Positions 20,785-30,699 of a stretch of 64,000 nucleotides of DNA are shown here, in pieces. Source of the stretch: Paracoccus sp. DMF-8 (GTDB lineage Bacteria; Pseudomonadota; Alphaproteobacteria; Rhodobacterales; Rhodobacteraceae). The stretch lies in assembly GCF_029309835.1 (NCBI RefSeq), contig NZ_JARJHL010000010.1:310001-374000 (forward strand). Reading direction: 5' to 3'. The notes beneath the pieces are model-generated. The model was not told where the DNA came from. It searched no databases and saw only the letters and a list, made by a program, of their open reading frames with translations. Made by a program: the position numbers and the translations under genes. Numbering within the stretch: the stretch's first letter is position 1; the number at the start of each line of letters is the position of its first letter.

Positions 20785-21972
20785 TTACAGAATGAAATCT
20801 GTCCCAAGCAGCGGGCCGGCCATATTCACCTGCACCGAGAAATCCGCCTTGCCGTCGCCATTGACATCGCCGTTGACGAACAGCGCGCCATTCAGCCGCA
20901 CCGCCCGCAACTCTCCGGCCGTTTCGGAAAATGCGGCGCTGCCGATATAGGAAAAGGCCTGATCCCCGGCGCGGGTGGTGTTCGCGTCGATCACGCTCAG
21001 GTCGATGCGGTCGCCTTGTGCGCGGTTGAAATCGACGATCACATCGCGCGCCGCAGCCATCGGCCGGGATTCAAGCAGATGCTCAAAAACAAAGACATCC
21101 GCCCCCGCCCCGCCGGTCAGACGGTCCGCGCCCAGCCCGCCGGTCAGCCGGTCGTCGCCCGCGCCGCCATTCAGGATATCGGCCCCCAGACCACCCCGCA
21201 GAATATTGTCCCCGGCATTGCCGGTGATGCTGTTGCTCAGCGCGTTGCCGGTGCCCGCCAGATCGCCATTGCCCAACAGCACCAGATTTTCGACATTCGC
21301 CCCAAGCGTGAAATTCACGGTCGAACGGACGGTGTCGGTGCCCTGACCCGCCAGTTCGATCACCCGGTCGCCCGCATTGTCGACGATATAGATGTCATTG
21401 CCCAAGCCTCCCAGCATCCTGTCCGCGCCCGCGCCACCGTTCAAGGTGTCGGCCCCGGCTCCGCCGTTCAGCGTGTCGTTGCCACCATACCCTCCGAGGT
21501 GATCGGCCCGGAGACGGCCGACCAGATTGTCGGCCCTTGCGGTTCCGTTGATGTCGTCATCCTGGACGGTAAAGCTAGCCGACAGCAGTGCGGGACGACC
21601 TAAAGCGGAGTCCGTAACACTTTCATAGACTCTGATTTCGAACCTTTCGTCGCGCTCCTGAAAGGTATCAGCATTCAGTCTGACCGTGAACGCCCCCCGA
21701 GATTCAACGGAAACGAAGCTGGACAGAGCAAATTGATCCGCTGGCTCGCCGTTCACCAGATTGGACCAGAAATCATCCCAGAAATCACCTGTCTGGCCGG
21801 TCATCGGCACAATTTGCACATATACGTTTCGATACTGGACCGGGGCCTGATCGAAGGTAAAATTCAGGAAATTTCCGCCGCCTTGTGACCCGGAAGTAAC
21901 CGAACCTTCCACGACGGTCCGGCCAAAGTTGCTTGAGATTGTAAAACCGTTGCCGCGTGCAAGAACAGCCAT
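20785..21972 (-). CDS. secreted RTX hemolysin-type calcium-binding protein
   Basis: 395 residues. The N-terminal ~145 residues (MAVLARGNGFTISSNFGRTV) resemble a Calx-beta-like beta-sandwich, with SVESRGAFTVRLNADTFQERDERFEIRV. From about residue 150 come RTX nonapeptides (GGYGNDTLNGGAGADTLNGG and two more clusters around 200-275), and the C-terminal 100 residues (FVFEHLLESRP, VIVDFNRAQGDRIDLSVID) match the M10-type serralysin C-terminal domain that carries the type I secretion signal. No protease domain is present. It likely folds outside the cell on calcium binding. It is divergent from the pyrophosphatase gene across 192 bp. Confidence 0.88.
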   Translation of the reverse strand: MAVLARGNGFTISSNFGRTVVEGSVTSGSQGGGNFLNFTFDQAPVQYRNVYVQIVPMTGQTGDFWDDFWSNLVNGEPADQFALSSFVSVESRGAFTVRLNADTFQERDERFEIRVYESVTDSALGRPALLSASFTVQDDDINGTARADNLVGRLRADHLGGYGGNDTLNGGAGADTLNGGAGADRMLGGLGNDIYIVDNAGDRVIELAGQGTDTVRSTVNFTLGANVENLVLLGNGDLAGTGNALSNSITGNAGDNILRGGLGADILNGGAGDDRLTGGLGADRLTGGAGADVFVFEHLLESRPMAAARDVIVDFNRAQGDRIDLSVIDANTTRAGDQAFSYIGSAAFSETAGELRAVRLNGALFVNGDVNGDGKADFSVQVNMAGPLLGTDFIL

Positions 21973-22164
21973 TGTCCGTTATCCCATTGTTCACGAGTTG
22001 AGGTCGAGAAGGTCACGATTTCGTAATTGCTGTGTCCGCGCGGGCGATGCAATGCGAACCAGGCATCTTGGTTAAGCGAGTCGCGCCCGCCGCGGGATCA
22101 ATAGACATCCGCAGCCGCTGCACCTATAACGCCCGCGACCTTCAAAGCATTTCGCAGGTATCCC

Positions 22165-23085
22165 ATGATCAAGGTTTTCGGCCACAAGGCCCCAGACACC
22201 GATTCGACCGGCTCTCCCATCATCTGGGCCTGGTATCTTTCCGAAGTGCGCAAGACGCCCGCCGGGGCCGTCCTGCAGGGCGAACCCAATACAGAAGCGG
22301 CATGGCTGTTGCAGAAATGGGGTCTGGACAAGCCCGAGATCATCGCGGATGTGGCGGCGGGCGACAAATGCGTCATCGTCGACACCAACAACCCGGCCGA
22401 ACTGCCCGCCTCGATCAACGAGGCCGAGGTGCTGGAAATCATCGACCACCACCTGCTGGCGGGCGGTATCAAGACCCGCACGCCGATCAACATCACCATC
22501 CGCCCGCTGGCCTGCACCGCGACGATCATGCATGACCTGATCGGCGACGAGGACCTGAACCGCGCCCCTGCCGCGATCAAGGGCGCGATGCTGACCTGCA
22601 TCCTCTCTGACACGCTGGAATTCCGCAGCCCGACCACGACGCCGCATGACCGTTTCGTCGCTGAAAAGCTGGCGAAGGATCTGGGCGTTTCGATCCCGGA
22701 ATATGCGGCGGAAATGTTTGCGGCGAAATCCGATGTCTCGGCTTTCGCTGATGCCGACCTGCTGCGCATGGACAGCAAGGAATACGAGCTGGGCGGCAAG
22801 CAGCTGCGCATTTCGGTTCTGGAAACCACCGCGCCGCAGATCCTGCTGGACCGCAAGGCCGCGCTGATGGCCGCGATGCCGGGCGTTGCCGCCGCCGATG
22901 GCGCCGACGAGGTCCTGCTGTTCGTCATCGATATCCTGAAGGAAGAGGCGACGCTGCTGATCCCCAACGACTTCGTCAAGCAGATCGCCGAGAAAAGCTT
23001 TGGCGCCGTCGTCACCGGCGACAGCGTCGTCTTGCCCGGCATCATGTCGCGCAAGAAACAGATCATCCCGGCCCTTGCGGACTGA
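22165..23085 (+). CDS. ppaC: manganese-dependent inorganic pyrophosphatase (family II)
   Basis: It hydrolyses pyrophosphate from biosynthetic reactions. The 306 residues show the DHH-family metal motifs: GHKAPDTDS at residues 6-14, a DTN at about 73, EIIDHHLLAGG near 92, and the C-terminal DHHA2 signature SRKKQIIP near 296. Length and motifs fit family II, unrelated to the more common Ppa. A terminator 21 bp after the stop makes it a single-gene unit. Confidence 0.95.
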   Translation: MIKVFGHKAPDTDSTGSPIIWAWYLSEVRKTPAGAVLQGEPNTEAAWLLQKWGLDKPEIIADVAAGDKCVIVDTNNPAELPASINEAEVLEIIDHHLLAGGIKTRTPINITIRPLACTATIMHDLIGDEDLNRAPAAIKGAMLTCILSDTLEFRSPTTTPHDRFVAEKLAKDLGVSIPEYAAEMFAAKSDVSAFADADLLRMDSKEYELGGKQLRISVLETTAPQILLDRKAALMAAMPGVAAADGADEVLLFVIDILKEEATLLIPNDFVKQIAEKSFGAVVTGDSVVLPGIMSRKKQIIPALAD

Positions 23086-23106
23086 TCCTGCGCCCTGACC
23101 CGATAC

Positions 23107-23130
23107 GGGCGGCCAGCGGGCCGCCCTTTT
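23107..23130 (+). terminator. ppaC terminator
   Basis: GGGCGGCC (23107-23114), AGCG, GGCCGCCC (23119-23126), then TTTT. It ends 22 bp before the next ATG. Confidence 0.88.
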
Positions 23131-23151
23131 CCATATTGAAAGGCAATCCCG

Positions 23152-24021
23152 ATGACCCGCATCATCCAGACGCTCGATGACATTGGCACGCTTTATGACG
23201 TGCTGTTCTGCGATCTCTGGGGGTGTCTGCACAATGGCCAGCGCGCCTATCCGGCGGCGGTCGCGGCGTTGCAGCGTTTTCGCGCGGGTGGCGGGCAGGT
23301 CGTCCTGCTGACCAATGCCCCGCGTCCCGCGCCTTTCGTGGCCGGGCAGCTGGAACGCCTGAACGTCCCGCGCGATGCCTGGGACATGATCGTCAGTTCC
23401 GGCGATGCGGCACAGGATGCGATGTTCGCCGGCGCCGTCGGTCACAAGGTCTGGGCCATCGCCCCCGAAAAGGATGACGGCTTTTTCACCGATATTCCCG
23501 CTGAATGGCAGGGCCGCGCGCAGATCACCCGCGTGCCTCTGGACGAGGCCGAGGGCATCGTCGTCACAGGCCCCTTTGACGAAGACAATGACAAGCCACA
23601 GGATTACCGCGCCGAATTCCTGCTGGCCAAGGCGCGCGGGCTGAAAATGCTCTGCGCCAATCCCGATATCGTCGTCGACATGGGTGACCGCCGCATCATC
23701 TGCGCGGGTGCCCTAGCCGAATATTATCAGGCGATGGATGGCGAGGCGCTGTATTTCGGCAAGCCCCATCCCCCGATCTACGACCTTGCCCGGCGCAAGC
23801 TGAACCTGCGCTCCGACAGCCGCATCCTCGCCATCGGCGACGGCATCGACACCGATGTTCTGGGCGCCGAGGCCGAGGGGATTGATTGCCTGTTCGTCAC
23901 CGGCGGTCTGGCCCATGACCAGTTCGGCCCCGATGTCGAGGCTCCTGAACAGGCCGCTCTGGACCATTGGCTGGCCGAGCGGGTGCGCAACCCCTCCTAT
24001 GCGATCGGGCGGCTGCGGTGA
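23152..24021 (+). CDS. HAD-superfamily class IIA hydrolase (TIGR01459-like)
   Basis: 289 residues. Motif I is FCDLWGCLHNG (about residues 19-29), motif II LLTNAPRP near 50, then a C2-type cap, and a late motif AIGDGIDTDVLGAEAEGID near 227. This pattern is typical of NagD-like sugar-phosphate phosphatases, with DLWG replacing the usual DxDG opening as in the alphaproteobacterial subgroup. The substrate is unknown. Confidence 0.88.
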   Translation: MTRIIQTLDDIGTLYDVLFCDLWGCLHNGQRAYPAAVAALQRFRAGGGQVVLLTNAPRPAPFVAGQLERLNVPRDAWDMIVSSGDAAQDAMFAGAVGHKVWAIAPEKDDGFFTDIPAEWQGRAQITRVPLDEAEGIVVTGPFDEDNDKPQDYRAEFLLAKARGLKMLCANPDIVVDMGDRRIICAGALAEYYQAMDGEALYFGKPHPPIYDLARRKLNLRSDSRILAIGDGIDTDVLGAEAEGIDCLFVTGGLAHDQFGPDVEAPEQAALDHWLAERVRNPSYAIGRLR

Positions 24022-24122
24022 TGGCTTGGTAATTATCTAACACTTTTGGGTCACCTGTTGTTATTTTCTTGCTTTCAGGATTTCGCGCTGCTACGCAGCG
24101 GAAATTCGCAATGGAGGGCGGG

Positions 24123-24569
24123 ATGATGCTGGATCAGGTGCAGCGCGGGACCATTTATGTCGAGGATCTGGAAATCGGCATGACCCGCTCGCTGACCAAG
24201 GAGGTCACGCGCAAGGATATCGAACTGTTCGCCGAGGTTTCGACCGACCGCAATCCGGTGCATCTGGATGATGGTTACGCGGCGGGAACCATGTTCAAGG
24301 GCTGCATCGCGCATGGCATGCTGACCGCCGGCCTGATCTCGGCGGTGATCGGGGAACAACTGCCGGGCCACGGCACCGTCTATCTGGGCCAGTCGCTGAA
24401 ATTCATGGCCCCCGTGCGCCCCGGCGATGTCGTCGTGACCGAGGTGACGGTGACGGATGTGGACATGGCCAAGCGCAGGGTGATACTTGCAACCAGTTGC
24501 CGCGTGGGCGATACGGTCGTCCTCAAGGGCGAGGCGACCGTTCTGGCGCCAAGCCGCAAGACAGACTGA
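24123..24569 (+). CDS. MaoC-like (R)-specific enoyl-CoA hydratase
   Basis: 148 residues forming a single hot-dog domain. The hydratase motif ELFAEVSTDRNPVHLDDGYA supplies the catalytic Asp and His, and FKGCIAHGMLTAGLIS follows. Such enzymes hydrate trans-2-enoyl-CoA to the R-hydroxyacyl form used for polyhydroxyalkanoate or fatty acid metabolism. GGAGGGC lies directly upstream; the double ATG at 24123/24126 leaves the start uncertain by one codon. Confidence 0.9.
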   Translation: MMLDQVQRGTIYVEDLEIGMTRSLTKEVTRKDIELFAEVSTDRNPVHLDDGYAAGTMFKGCIAHGMLTAGLISAVIGEQLPGHGTVYLGQSLKFMAPVRPGDVVVTEVTVTDVDMAKRRVILATSCRVGDTVVLKGEATVLAPSRKTD

Positions 24570-24605
24570 CGGGGCCACAGGCGGTCCCGATGCCGGGGAC
24601 CGAAC

Positions 24606-25531
24606 TTGCACATCCATCACGACTGGACAGGCCTTCCCGCTGATGCCCGTGGCGCGACCGTTGCCATGGGCAATTTCGACGGGGTCCATCTGGGACATCG
24701 CGCGGTCATCGACGCCGCCCGCGCGGCCTGCGACGCCCCGCTTGGCGTCATCCTGTTTGAACCCCATCCGCGTGAATATTTTGCCCCCGATGCACCGCCC
24801 TTTCGCCTGATGAATGCGGAATCGCGGGCCAACCGTCTGGAAAGGCTTGGGGTCCGGCATCTGTTCCAGATGCCTTTCGGCGCGGTTCTGGCAGGCCTTG
24901 CGCCCGAGGTCTTCGCGCGCGAGGTTCTGGTCGATGGGCTTGGCATCCGCCATGTCACCGTCGGGCAGGATTTCCAGTTCGGCAAGGGCCGGGCGGGCAA
25001 TGCCGGAACCCTGCGCGATCTGGGGCAGGAACTGGGCTTTGGCACGACCATCGTGCCTCTGCTGGGCGAGGGGGCGCATTACAGTTCCTCGGCCATCCGC
25101 CTGGCCTTGGCCGAGGGCGGGTGCGTGACGCGGCGCGGATGCTGGGCCATTGGCACCGCATCGACGGCGAGGTGCTGCACGGCGACAAGCGCGGCCGCGA
25201 CCTTGGCTTTCCCACCGCGAATATGGCGCTGGACCGTCTGCACCGCCCGGCCTTCGGCATCTATGCCGTGCTGGTCGATGTGCTGACCGGCCCGAACAAG
25301 GGCAGCTACAAGGGCGTGGCCAGTCTGGGCGTGCGCCCGACCTTCGGCGTCAATAACCCCAATCTGGAAAGCTACATCTTTGATTTCTCGGGGTCGTTAT
25401 ATGGTGAACATCTGTCGGTGGCGCTGGTCGACTATCTGCGCCCGGAACTGAAATTCACGGATCTTGATGCGCTGGTCGCCCAGATGGGGCGGGACAGCGA
25501 ACAGGCCCGCGCCATTCTGGCCGATCACTGA
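24606..25531 (+). CDS. ribF: bifunctional riboflavin kinase/FAD synthetase, frameshifted
   Basis: It converts riboflavin to FMN and then FAD. The N-terminal adenylyltransferase part has VAMGNFDGVHLGHRAVID near residue 20 and ends in HYSSSAIRLALAEG. The kinase part continues in another frame as VRDAARMLGHWHRIDGEVLH, then RGRDLGFPTANM. One missing G near 25117 joins them into a normal ~308-residue protein. RibF is usually essential, so the indel is most likely an error. The start is a TTG giving the family N-terminus. The stop overlaps the next ATG by one base. Confidence 0.9.
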
Positions 25532-25971
25532 TGCGGGCCGAATTCTGGAAACTGCCGCTGAAAAACCTCGACCGCGAGGAATGGGAAGCATTATGTGACG
25601 GCTGCGGCAAATGCTGCCTGAACAAGATCGAATTCGAAGACACCGGTGAAATCGCCTTTACCCGCGTTGCCTGCCGGCTGCTGGATGGCGAAAGCTGTCA
25701 ATGTTCGAACTACGCCAACCGCCACCGATATGTCCCCGATTGCGTCGTCCTGACCCCGAAAAAGCTGCGCGAAATCGCGTGGTGGCTGCCGCGCACCTGC
25801 GCCTATCGCCTGCGCTCCGAAGGCAAGCCCCTGTTCGATTGGCATTACCTGATCTCGGGCGATCGCGACAGCATCCATCGCGCGGGCATGTCGGTGCGCG
25901 GCTGGACGGTCAGCGAATTGTCCGTGGCCGAAGAAGACTGGGAAGATCACCTGATAGAGGATCTGTCGTGA
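25531..25971 (+). CDS. UPF0260/YcgN-like cysteine cluster protein
   Basis: A 146-residue protein with a cysteine cluster CDGCGKCCLNKIEFEDTGEI (about residues 22-41) and SCQCSNYANRHRYVPDC near 55-71, the pattern of the YkgJ/YcgN family. These cysteines probably bind a metal or iron-sulfur centre; no activity is established. Its ATG shares a base with the ribF stop, so it is translationally coupled to ribF. Confidence 0.92.
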   Translation: MRAEFWKLPLKNLDREEWEALCDGCGKCCLNKIEFEDTGEIAFTRVACRLLDGESCQCSNYANRHRYVPDCVVLTPKKLREIAWWLPRTCAYRLRSEGKPLFDWHYLISGDRDSIHRAGMSVRGWTVSELSVAEEDWEDHLIEDLS

Positions 25972-27043
25972 ATTTCGCATCCGACAATACCGGCGGGGTC
26001 CATCCCCGGATCATGCAGGCGATTGCGGCGGCGAATGCGGGGAACCTGCCCTCTTACGGCGCCGACGGGATCACCGGGGCGGCGCAGAATGCGCTGCGCC
26101 GGATCTTTGATGCGCCCGAGGCGGCGGTCCATTTCGTCGCAACCGGCACGGCGGCGAATGCGCTGGCCCTGTCGCTGCTGACCCCGCCCTGGGGGCGGGT
26201 GTTCTGTCACCAGAGCGGCCATATCCAGACCAGCGAAAGCGGCGCGCCGGAATTTTACACCTCGGGCGCCAAGCTGGTGCCGGTCGCCGGGGCGCATGGC
26301 CGGATCGATCCCGATGCGCTGGCCGGGGCGTTGCACGAATTCGGGCGGTCCTCGGTTCACGCGGGGCGGAATGCGGCGATCAGCCTGACCAATGCCACCG
26401 AATGGGGCACGGTCTATGACCCCGATCAGGTCGCGACCCTGGCCGATGCGGCCTATCGCGCGGGCATGGCCGCGCATATGGACGGTGCGCGTTTCGCCAA
26501 TGCGCTGGCTGCGCAGGATGTCAGCCCCGCCGATCTCAGTTGGCGTGCCGGGGTCGATGTGCTGACGCTTGGCGGGACCAAGAATGGCTGCATGGGCGTC
26601 GAGGCGGTCCTGATCTTTGATCCCGCCCGCGCCGAGGAATTCGAATATCGCCGCAAGCGCGGCGGGCATCTGCTGTCCAAGCACCGTTTCCTGTCCGCGC
26701 AGATCCTTGCATGGCTGGAAGACGGGCTGTGGCTGGAAATCGCCGCCCATGCGACACCTGCATGGCGGCAATGCTGGGGCAGGGGATGCAAGGCGTTGCC
26801 CGCGCGCGCCTGCTGGCGCCGGTGCAGACCAACAGCGTTTTCGCGACCCTGCCGCGCCCGATGGTCGGCGCCGCCCGTGCTGCGGGCGCGCAGTTCCACC
26901 TTTGGCCCGGCGATCACATCGACGACGGGCAGGGGCCCTTACCGGTGCGGCTGGTCTGCGGTTGGGAGACGCAGCCGCAGGATGTTCAGGCGTTACTGGA
27001 TATCCTGACGCAAAGCGCGGGCGATCAGCTCAAAGGCATGTAA
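25968..27043 (+). CDS. ltaE: low-specificity L-threonine aldolase family protein, frameshifted
   Basis: A PLP enzyme that splits threonine to glycine and acetaldehyde. The GTG start VNFASDNTGGVHPRIM overlaps the previous stop by four bases. The PLP lysine lies in LTLGGTKNGCMGVEA, and AAHMDGARFANAL provides the conserved Asp. Near 26753 the frame shifts: one missing A turns AHANTCMAAMLGQG into a false frame, and the C-terminus continues to GDQLKGM at 27043. The last 51 bp overlap the convergent cinA gene. Probably an intact gene with a base error. Confidence 0.85.
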
Positions 27044-27472
27044 GACGGTCGCCGCGCGGATCCCCGCACGCCCGATATCGCCGAAATCCACGCTTTCCGT
27101 CCGCGTGCCCGCCGCTGTCGCAAGGCCGAAACAGACCCTGCCCACCGGCTTTTCCGCCGATCCCCCGCCCGGCCCCGCGATGCCGGTAACGGAAACCGCA
27201 ACACTGGCCTGCGACCGCGCCAGCGCGCCGCTGGCCATTTCGGCGGCGGTTTCCCGGCTGACCGCGCCGTGACGGGCCAGCGTTTCGGGGCGAACGCCCA
27301 GCATCGCGGTCTTGGCGGCGTTCGAATAGGTGACGAAACCGCAATCGACGACATCGGACGAACCCGCGATCTCGGTCAGGCCGGCGGCGATCAACCCGCC
27401 GGTGCAGCTTTCCGCCGTGGCGATCATCGCCCCGTGTTGTCTTGCAAGTTCAAGCAGTTCCGCCGCATTCAT
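26993..27472 (-). CDS. CinA C-terminal domain protein (nicotinamide-nucleotide amidohydrolase)
   Basis: A 159-residue stand-alone CinA domain (PncC type) that deamidates NMN to nicotinate mononucleotide in pyridine nucleotide recycling. Conserved: MIATAESCTGGLIAAGLTEI near residue 15, VTYSNAAKTAMLGV near 48, SVTGIAGPGGGSAEKPVG near 94. Length fits the stand-alone form. Its 3' end overlaps the threonine aldolase gene on the other strand by 51 bp. Confidence 0.93.
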   Translation of the reverse strand: MNAAELLELARQHGAMIATAESCTGGLIAAGLTEIAGSSDVVDCGFVTYSNAAKTAMLGVRPETLARHGAVSRETAAEMASGALARSQASVAVSVTGIAGPGGGSAEKPVGRVCFGLATAAGTRTESVDFGDIGRAGIRAATVLHAFELIARALRQDIQ

Positions 27473-27732
27473 CGAAACTCTCCATCTCTGCGTCAGGGCG
27501 CCTGTTCATTCTGCGCCGCCAGCATGTGTTTTTTCAAGTATCGGCGCGACCGTCATGCGCGGCAGATCTGCGCTTACCCGCAGCGCCGGGATGCAAATCG
27601 CGCCGGTGCAGGGCATGGCCGGTTCCGGATCGGGGCAATTCAGAGCCGCCGTTTCGTCGCATCCGGATTGCGATTATGATGCCACCAAATCCGCATATCG
27701 TCTGCACCGACACTTGACCTTCCGGCAGGAAT

Positions 27733-27748
27733 GTATACAGAAGTATAC
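27733..27748. promoter_or_regulatory. GTATAC-N4-GTATAC element upstream of acnB
   Basis: Two exact GTATAC hexamers separated by AGAA lie 60 bp before acnB. The TGTATAC half-site is reminiscent of GntR-family operators. A TTGACC at 27714-27719 could be a -35 box, but no good -10 is spaced 17 bp from it. The rest of 27473-27807 holds no gene I can support. Confidence 0.45.
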
Positions 27749-27807
27749 CAAGCCCGGCCCGGCCCAAAACCGGCAGCCATGATGTCAGTCAGCCAAAGGG
27801 AACGCAG

Positions 27808-30597
27808 ATGAGTCTCTATGCCCGCTATCTCGATGAGATTTCCACCCGCAAAGCGCAGGGACTAAGCCCTAAGCCGATCGACGACGGCGCGCTGGTGGCG
27901 GAAATCGTCGCGCAGATCCGCGATGCCTCGCATCCGCATCGTGCCGATTCCCTGCAATATTTCATCTATAACACGCTGCCCGGCACGACCAGCGCGGCAG
28001 GCGTCAAGGCCGAATTCCTCAAGGAAATCGTGCAGGGTCAGGCGGTGGTGCCGGAAATCACCCCGACCTTTGCGCTGGAACTGCTGTCGCATATGAAGGG
28101 CGGGCCGTCGGTGCGGGTGCTGCTGGATCTGGCATTGAAGCGGGACCGCGCCATTGCCGAACAGGCGGGCGAGGTGCTGAAAACCCAGGTTTTCCTGTAT
28201 GATGCCGACACCGACCGCCTGAAAGCGGCGCATGCCGCCGGCAACCCGGTCGCGACCGACATCCTGCACAGCTATGCCCGCGCCGAATTCTATACCAACC
28301 TGCCCGATATCGAGGATGAGGTCGAGGTCGTGACCTTTATCGCCGCCGAGGGCGATATTTCGACCGACCTGCTGTCGCCCGGCAATCAGGCCCATTCGCG
28401 CGCCGACCGCGAACTGCACGGGCTGTGCATGTGCGACGAGGCCGCGCAGAAACATATTCAGGAACTGAAGCTGCAGCACCCCGGCAAGCGCATCATGATG
28501 ATCGCGGAAAAGGGCACGATGGGCGTCGGCTCGTCGCGGATGTCGGGCGTCAACAACGTCGCGCTGTGGACGGGCAAGCAGGCCTCGCCCTATGCGCCTT
28601 TCGTCAATATCGCGCCTGTCGTCGCGGGGACCAACGGCATTTCGCCGATCTTTGCGACCACGGTTGACGTCACCGGCGGCATTGGCGTGAACCTGAAAAA
28701 CTGGGTCAGGAAAACCGATGCCGATGGCAAGCCGATCCTGAACAATGACGGCAACCCGGTGCTGGAACAGAAATTCTCGGTCGAGACGGGCACGGTTCTG
28801 CGCATCGACACCAAGAAAAAGAAGCTGCTGAGCGAAAGCGGCGAGGAACTGGCCGATCTGTCGTCGTCCTTTACCCCGCAAAAGGTCGAATTCATGAAGG
28901 CGGGCGGGTCCTATGCCATCGTCTTCGGCAAGAAGCTGCAAACCGTCGCGGCGGAAATTCTGGGGATCGAGCCGCCGGTCGTCTTTGCCCCCTCGAAGGA
29001 AATCAGCATCGAAGGCCGTGGCCTGACCGCCGTCGAAAAGATCTTCAACGCCAATGCCCGCGGCGTCGCCCCCGGCAAGGTGCTGCACGCCGGGTCCGAC
29101 GTGCGGGTGCGCGTGAACATCGTCGGCAGCCAGGACACTACCGGCCCGATGACCGCGCAGGAACTGGAGGCGATGGCCGCCACCGTCATTTCGCCGCTGG
29201 TCGACGGCGCCTACCAGTCGGGGTGCCACACGGCTTCCGTCTGGGACAAGAAGGCGCAGGACAATATCCCCAGGCTGATGTCTTTCATGAACAGCTTTGG
29301 CCTTGTCACCGCCCGCGATCCCGAAGGCGTCTATCACCCGATGACCGACGTGATCCACAAGGTGCTGAACGACATCACCGTGGACGATTGGGCGATCATC
29401 ATCGGCGGCGACAGCCACACCCGCATGTCCAAGGGCGTGGCCTTTGGCGCGGATCTGGGCACTGTCGCACTGGCGCTGGCCACCGCCGAGGCGGAAATGC
29501 CGATCCCGGAATCCGTCAAGGTGACCTTCAAGGGCCAGATGGCCCCCCATATGGATTTCCGCGATGTGGTCCATGCGACGCAGGCGCAGATGCTGAAGCA
29601 ATGCGGCGACAACGTCTTTCAGGGCCGCATCATCGAGGTCCATATCGGCACGCTGCTGGCCGATCAGGCATTCACCTTCACCGACTGGACCGCCGAGATG
29701 AAGGCCAAGGCGGCGATCTGCATTTCCGAAGACGAGACGATGATCCAGTCGCTGGAACTGGCCAAGTCGCGCATCCAGATCATGATCGACAAGGGGATGG
29801 AACAGCGCAGCGGCATGCTGGCCCGGCTGATCGCTCTGGCCGATACCCGCATCGCGCAGATCCGCTCGGGCGAAAAGCCGGCGCTGAAACCCGATGACAA
29901 CGCCAGATACTTTGCCGAGGTCGTCGTCGATCTGGACCTGATCGACGAGCCGATGATCGCCGACCCCGACGTGAACAACGCCGATGTGTCCAAGCGCTAT
30001 ACCCATGACACGATCCGCCCGATTTCCTATTATGGCGCGGAAAAGAAGGTCGATCTGGGCTTTGTCGGGTCCTGCATGGTCCACAAGGGCGATATCAAGA
30101 TCGTCGCGCAGATGCTGAAAAACATCGAGGAAACCGCCGGCAAGGTCGAATTCAAGGCCCCGCTGGTTGTCGCCGCGCCGACCTATAACATCATCGACGA
30201 GCTGAAGGCCGAAGGTGACTGGGACGTTCTGGCGAAATATTCGGGCTTTGAATTCGACGACATGATGCCCAAGGCCAAGGCGCGGACCGAATACGAAAAC
30301 ATCCTGTATCTGGAACGCCCCGGCTGCAACCTGTGCATGGGCAACCAGGAAAAGGCCGAAAAGGGCGACACGGTTCTGGCAACCTCGACCCGTCTGTTCC
30401 AGGGCCGCGTGGTCGCTGACAGCGAGACGAAGAAAGGTGAATCGCTGCTGGCCTCGACCCCGGTTGTCGTCCTGTCCGCCGTTCTGGGCCGGACGCCGAC
30501 GCTGGACGAATACAAGGCCGCGGTCAAAGGTATCGACCTGACCAAATTCGCCCCGCCGGTGCAAAAACCGCTGGACAGCCAGTCCGTCCACTTCTGA
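27808..30597 (+). CDS. acnB: bifunctional aconitate hydratase 2 / 2-methylisocitrate dehydratase
   Basis: AcnB interconverts citrate and isocitrate in the TCA cycle and can act on 2-methylisocitrate. The 929 residues begin MSLYARYLDEISTRKAQGLS with the B-type HEAT-like domain, absent from AcnA. The [4Fe-4S] ligands appear in VGSCMVHKGD and near the C-terminus in ERPGCNLCMGNQEKAEKGD; AIIIGGDSHTRMSKGVAFGA is also conserved. A stem-loop follows the stop. The gene sits at the edge of the mobile region that begins just after 30642. Confidence 0.98.
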   Translation: MSLYARYLDEISTRKAQGLSPKPIDDGALVAEIVAQIRDASHPHRADSLQYFIYNTLPGTTSAAGVKAEFLKEIVQGQAVVPEITPTFALELLSHMKGGPSVRVLLDLALKRDRAIAEQAGEVLKTQVFLYDADTDRLKAAHAAGNPVATDILHSYARAEFYTNLPDIEDEVEVVTFIAAEGDISTDLLSPGNQAHSRADRELHGLCMCDEAAQKHIQELKLQHPGKRIMMIAEKGTMGVGSSRMSGVNNVALWTGKQASPYAPFVNIAPVVAGTNGISPIFATTVDVTGGIGVNLKNWVRKTDADGKPILNNDGNPVLEQKFSVETGTVLRIDTKKKKLLSESGEELADLSSSFTPQKVEFMKAGGSYAIVFGKKLQTVAAEILGIEPPVVFAPSKEISIEGRGLTAVEKIFNANARGVAPGKVLHAGSDVRVRVNIVGSQDTTGPMTAQELEAMAATVISPLVDGAYQSGCHTASVWDKKAQDNIPRLMSFMNSFGLVTARDPEGVYHPMTDVIHKVLNDITVDDWAIIIGGDSHTRMSKGVAFGADLGTVALALATAEAEMPIPESVKVTFKGQMAPHMDFRDVVHATQAQMLKQCGDNVFQGRIIEVHIGTLLADQAFTFTDWTAEMKAKAAICISEDETMIQSLELAKSRIQIMIDKGMEQRSGMLARLIALADTRIAQIRSGEKPALKPDDNARYFAEVVVDLDLIDEPMIADPDVNNADVSKRYTHDTIRPISYYGAEKKVDLGFVGSCMVHKGDIKIVAQMLKNIEETAGKVEFKAPLVVAAPTYNIIDELKAEGDWDVLAKYSGFEFDDMMPKAKARTEYENILYLERPGCNLCMGNQEKAEKGDTVLATSTRLFQGRVVADSETKKGESLLASTPVVVLSAVLGRTPTLDEYKAAVKGIDLTKFAPPVQKPLDSQSVHF

Positions 30598-30623
30598 TCG
30601 CGACGCAACCCGTCACCGACAAC

Positions 30624-30642
30624 GGCCCGCCATCGGCGGGCC
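30624..30642 (+). terminator. acnB stem-loop terminator
   Basis: GGCCCGCC (30624-30631), ATC, GGCGGGCC (30635-30642), 26 bp after the acnB stop. There is no T-run, so strength is uncertain. It marks the last recognisably native sequence before the island. Confidence 0.6.
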
Positions 30643-30699
30643 GCATCGCATCTGATGGATCGAACAGAAACCTGGCGACGGGACAGCGTCTGCAACCCC

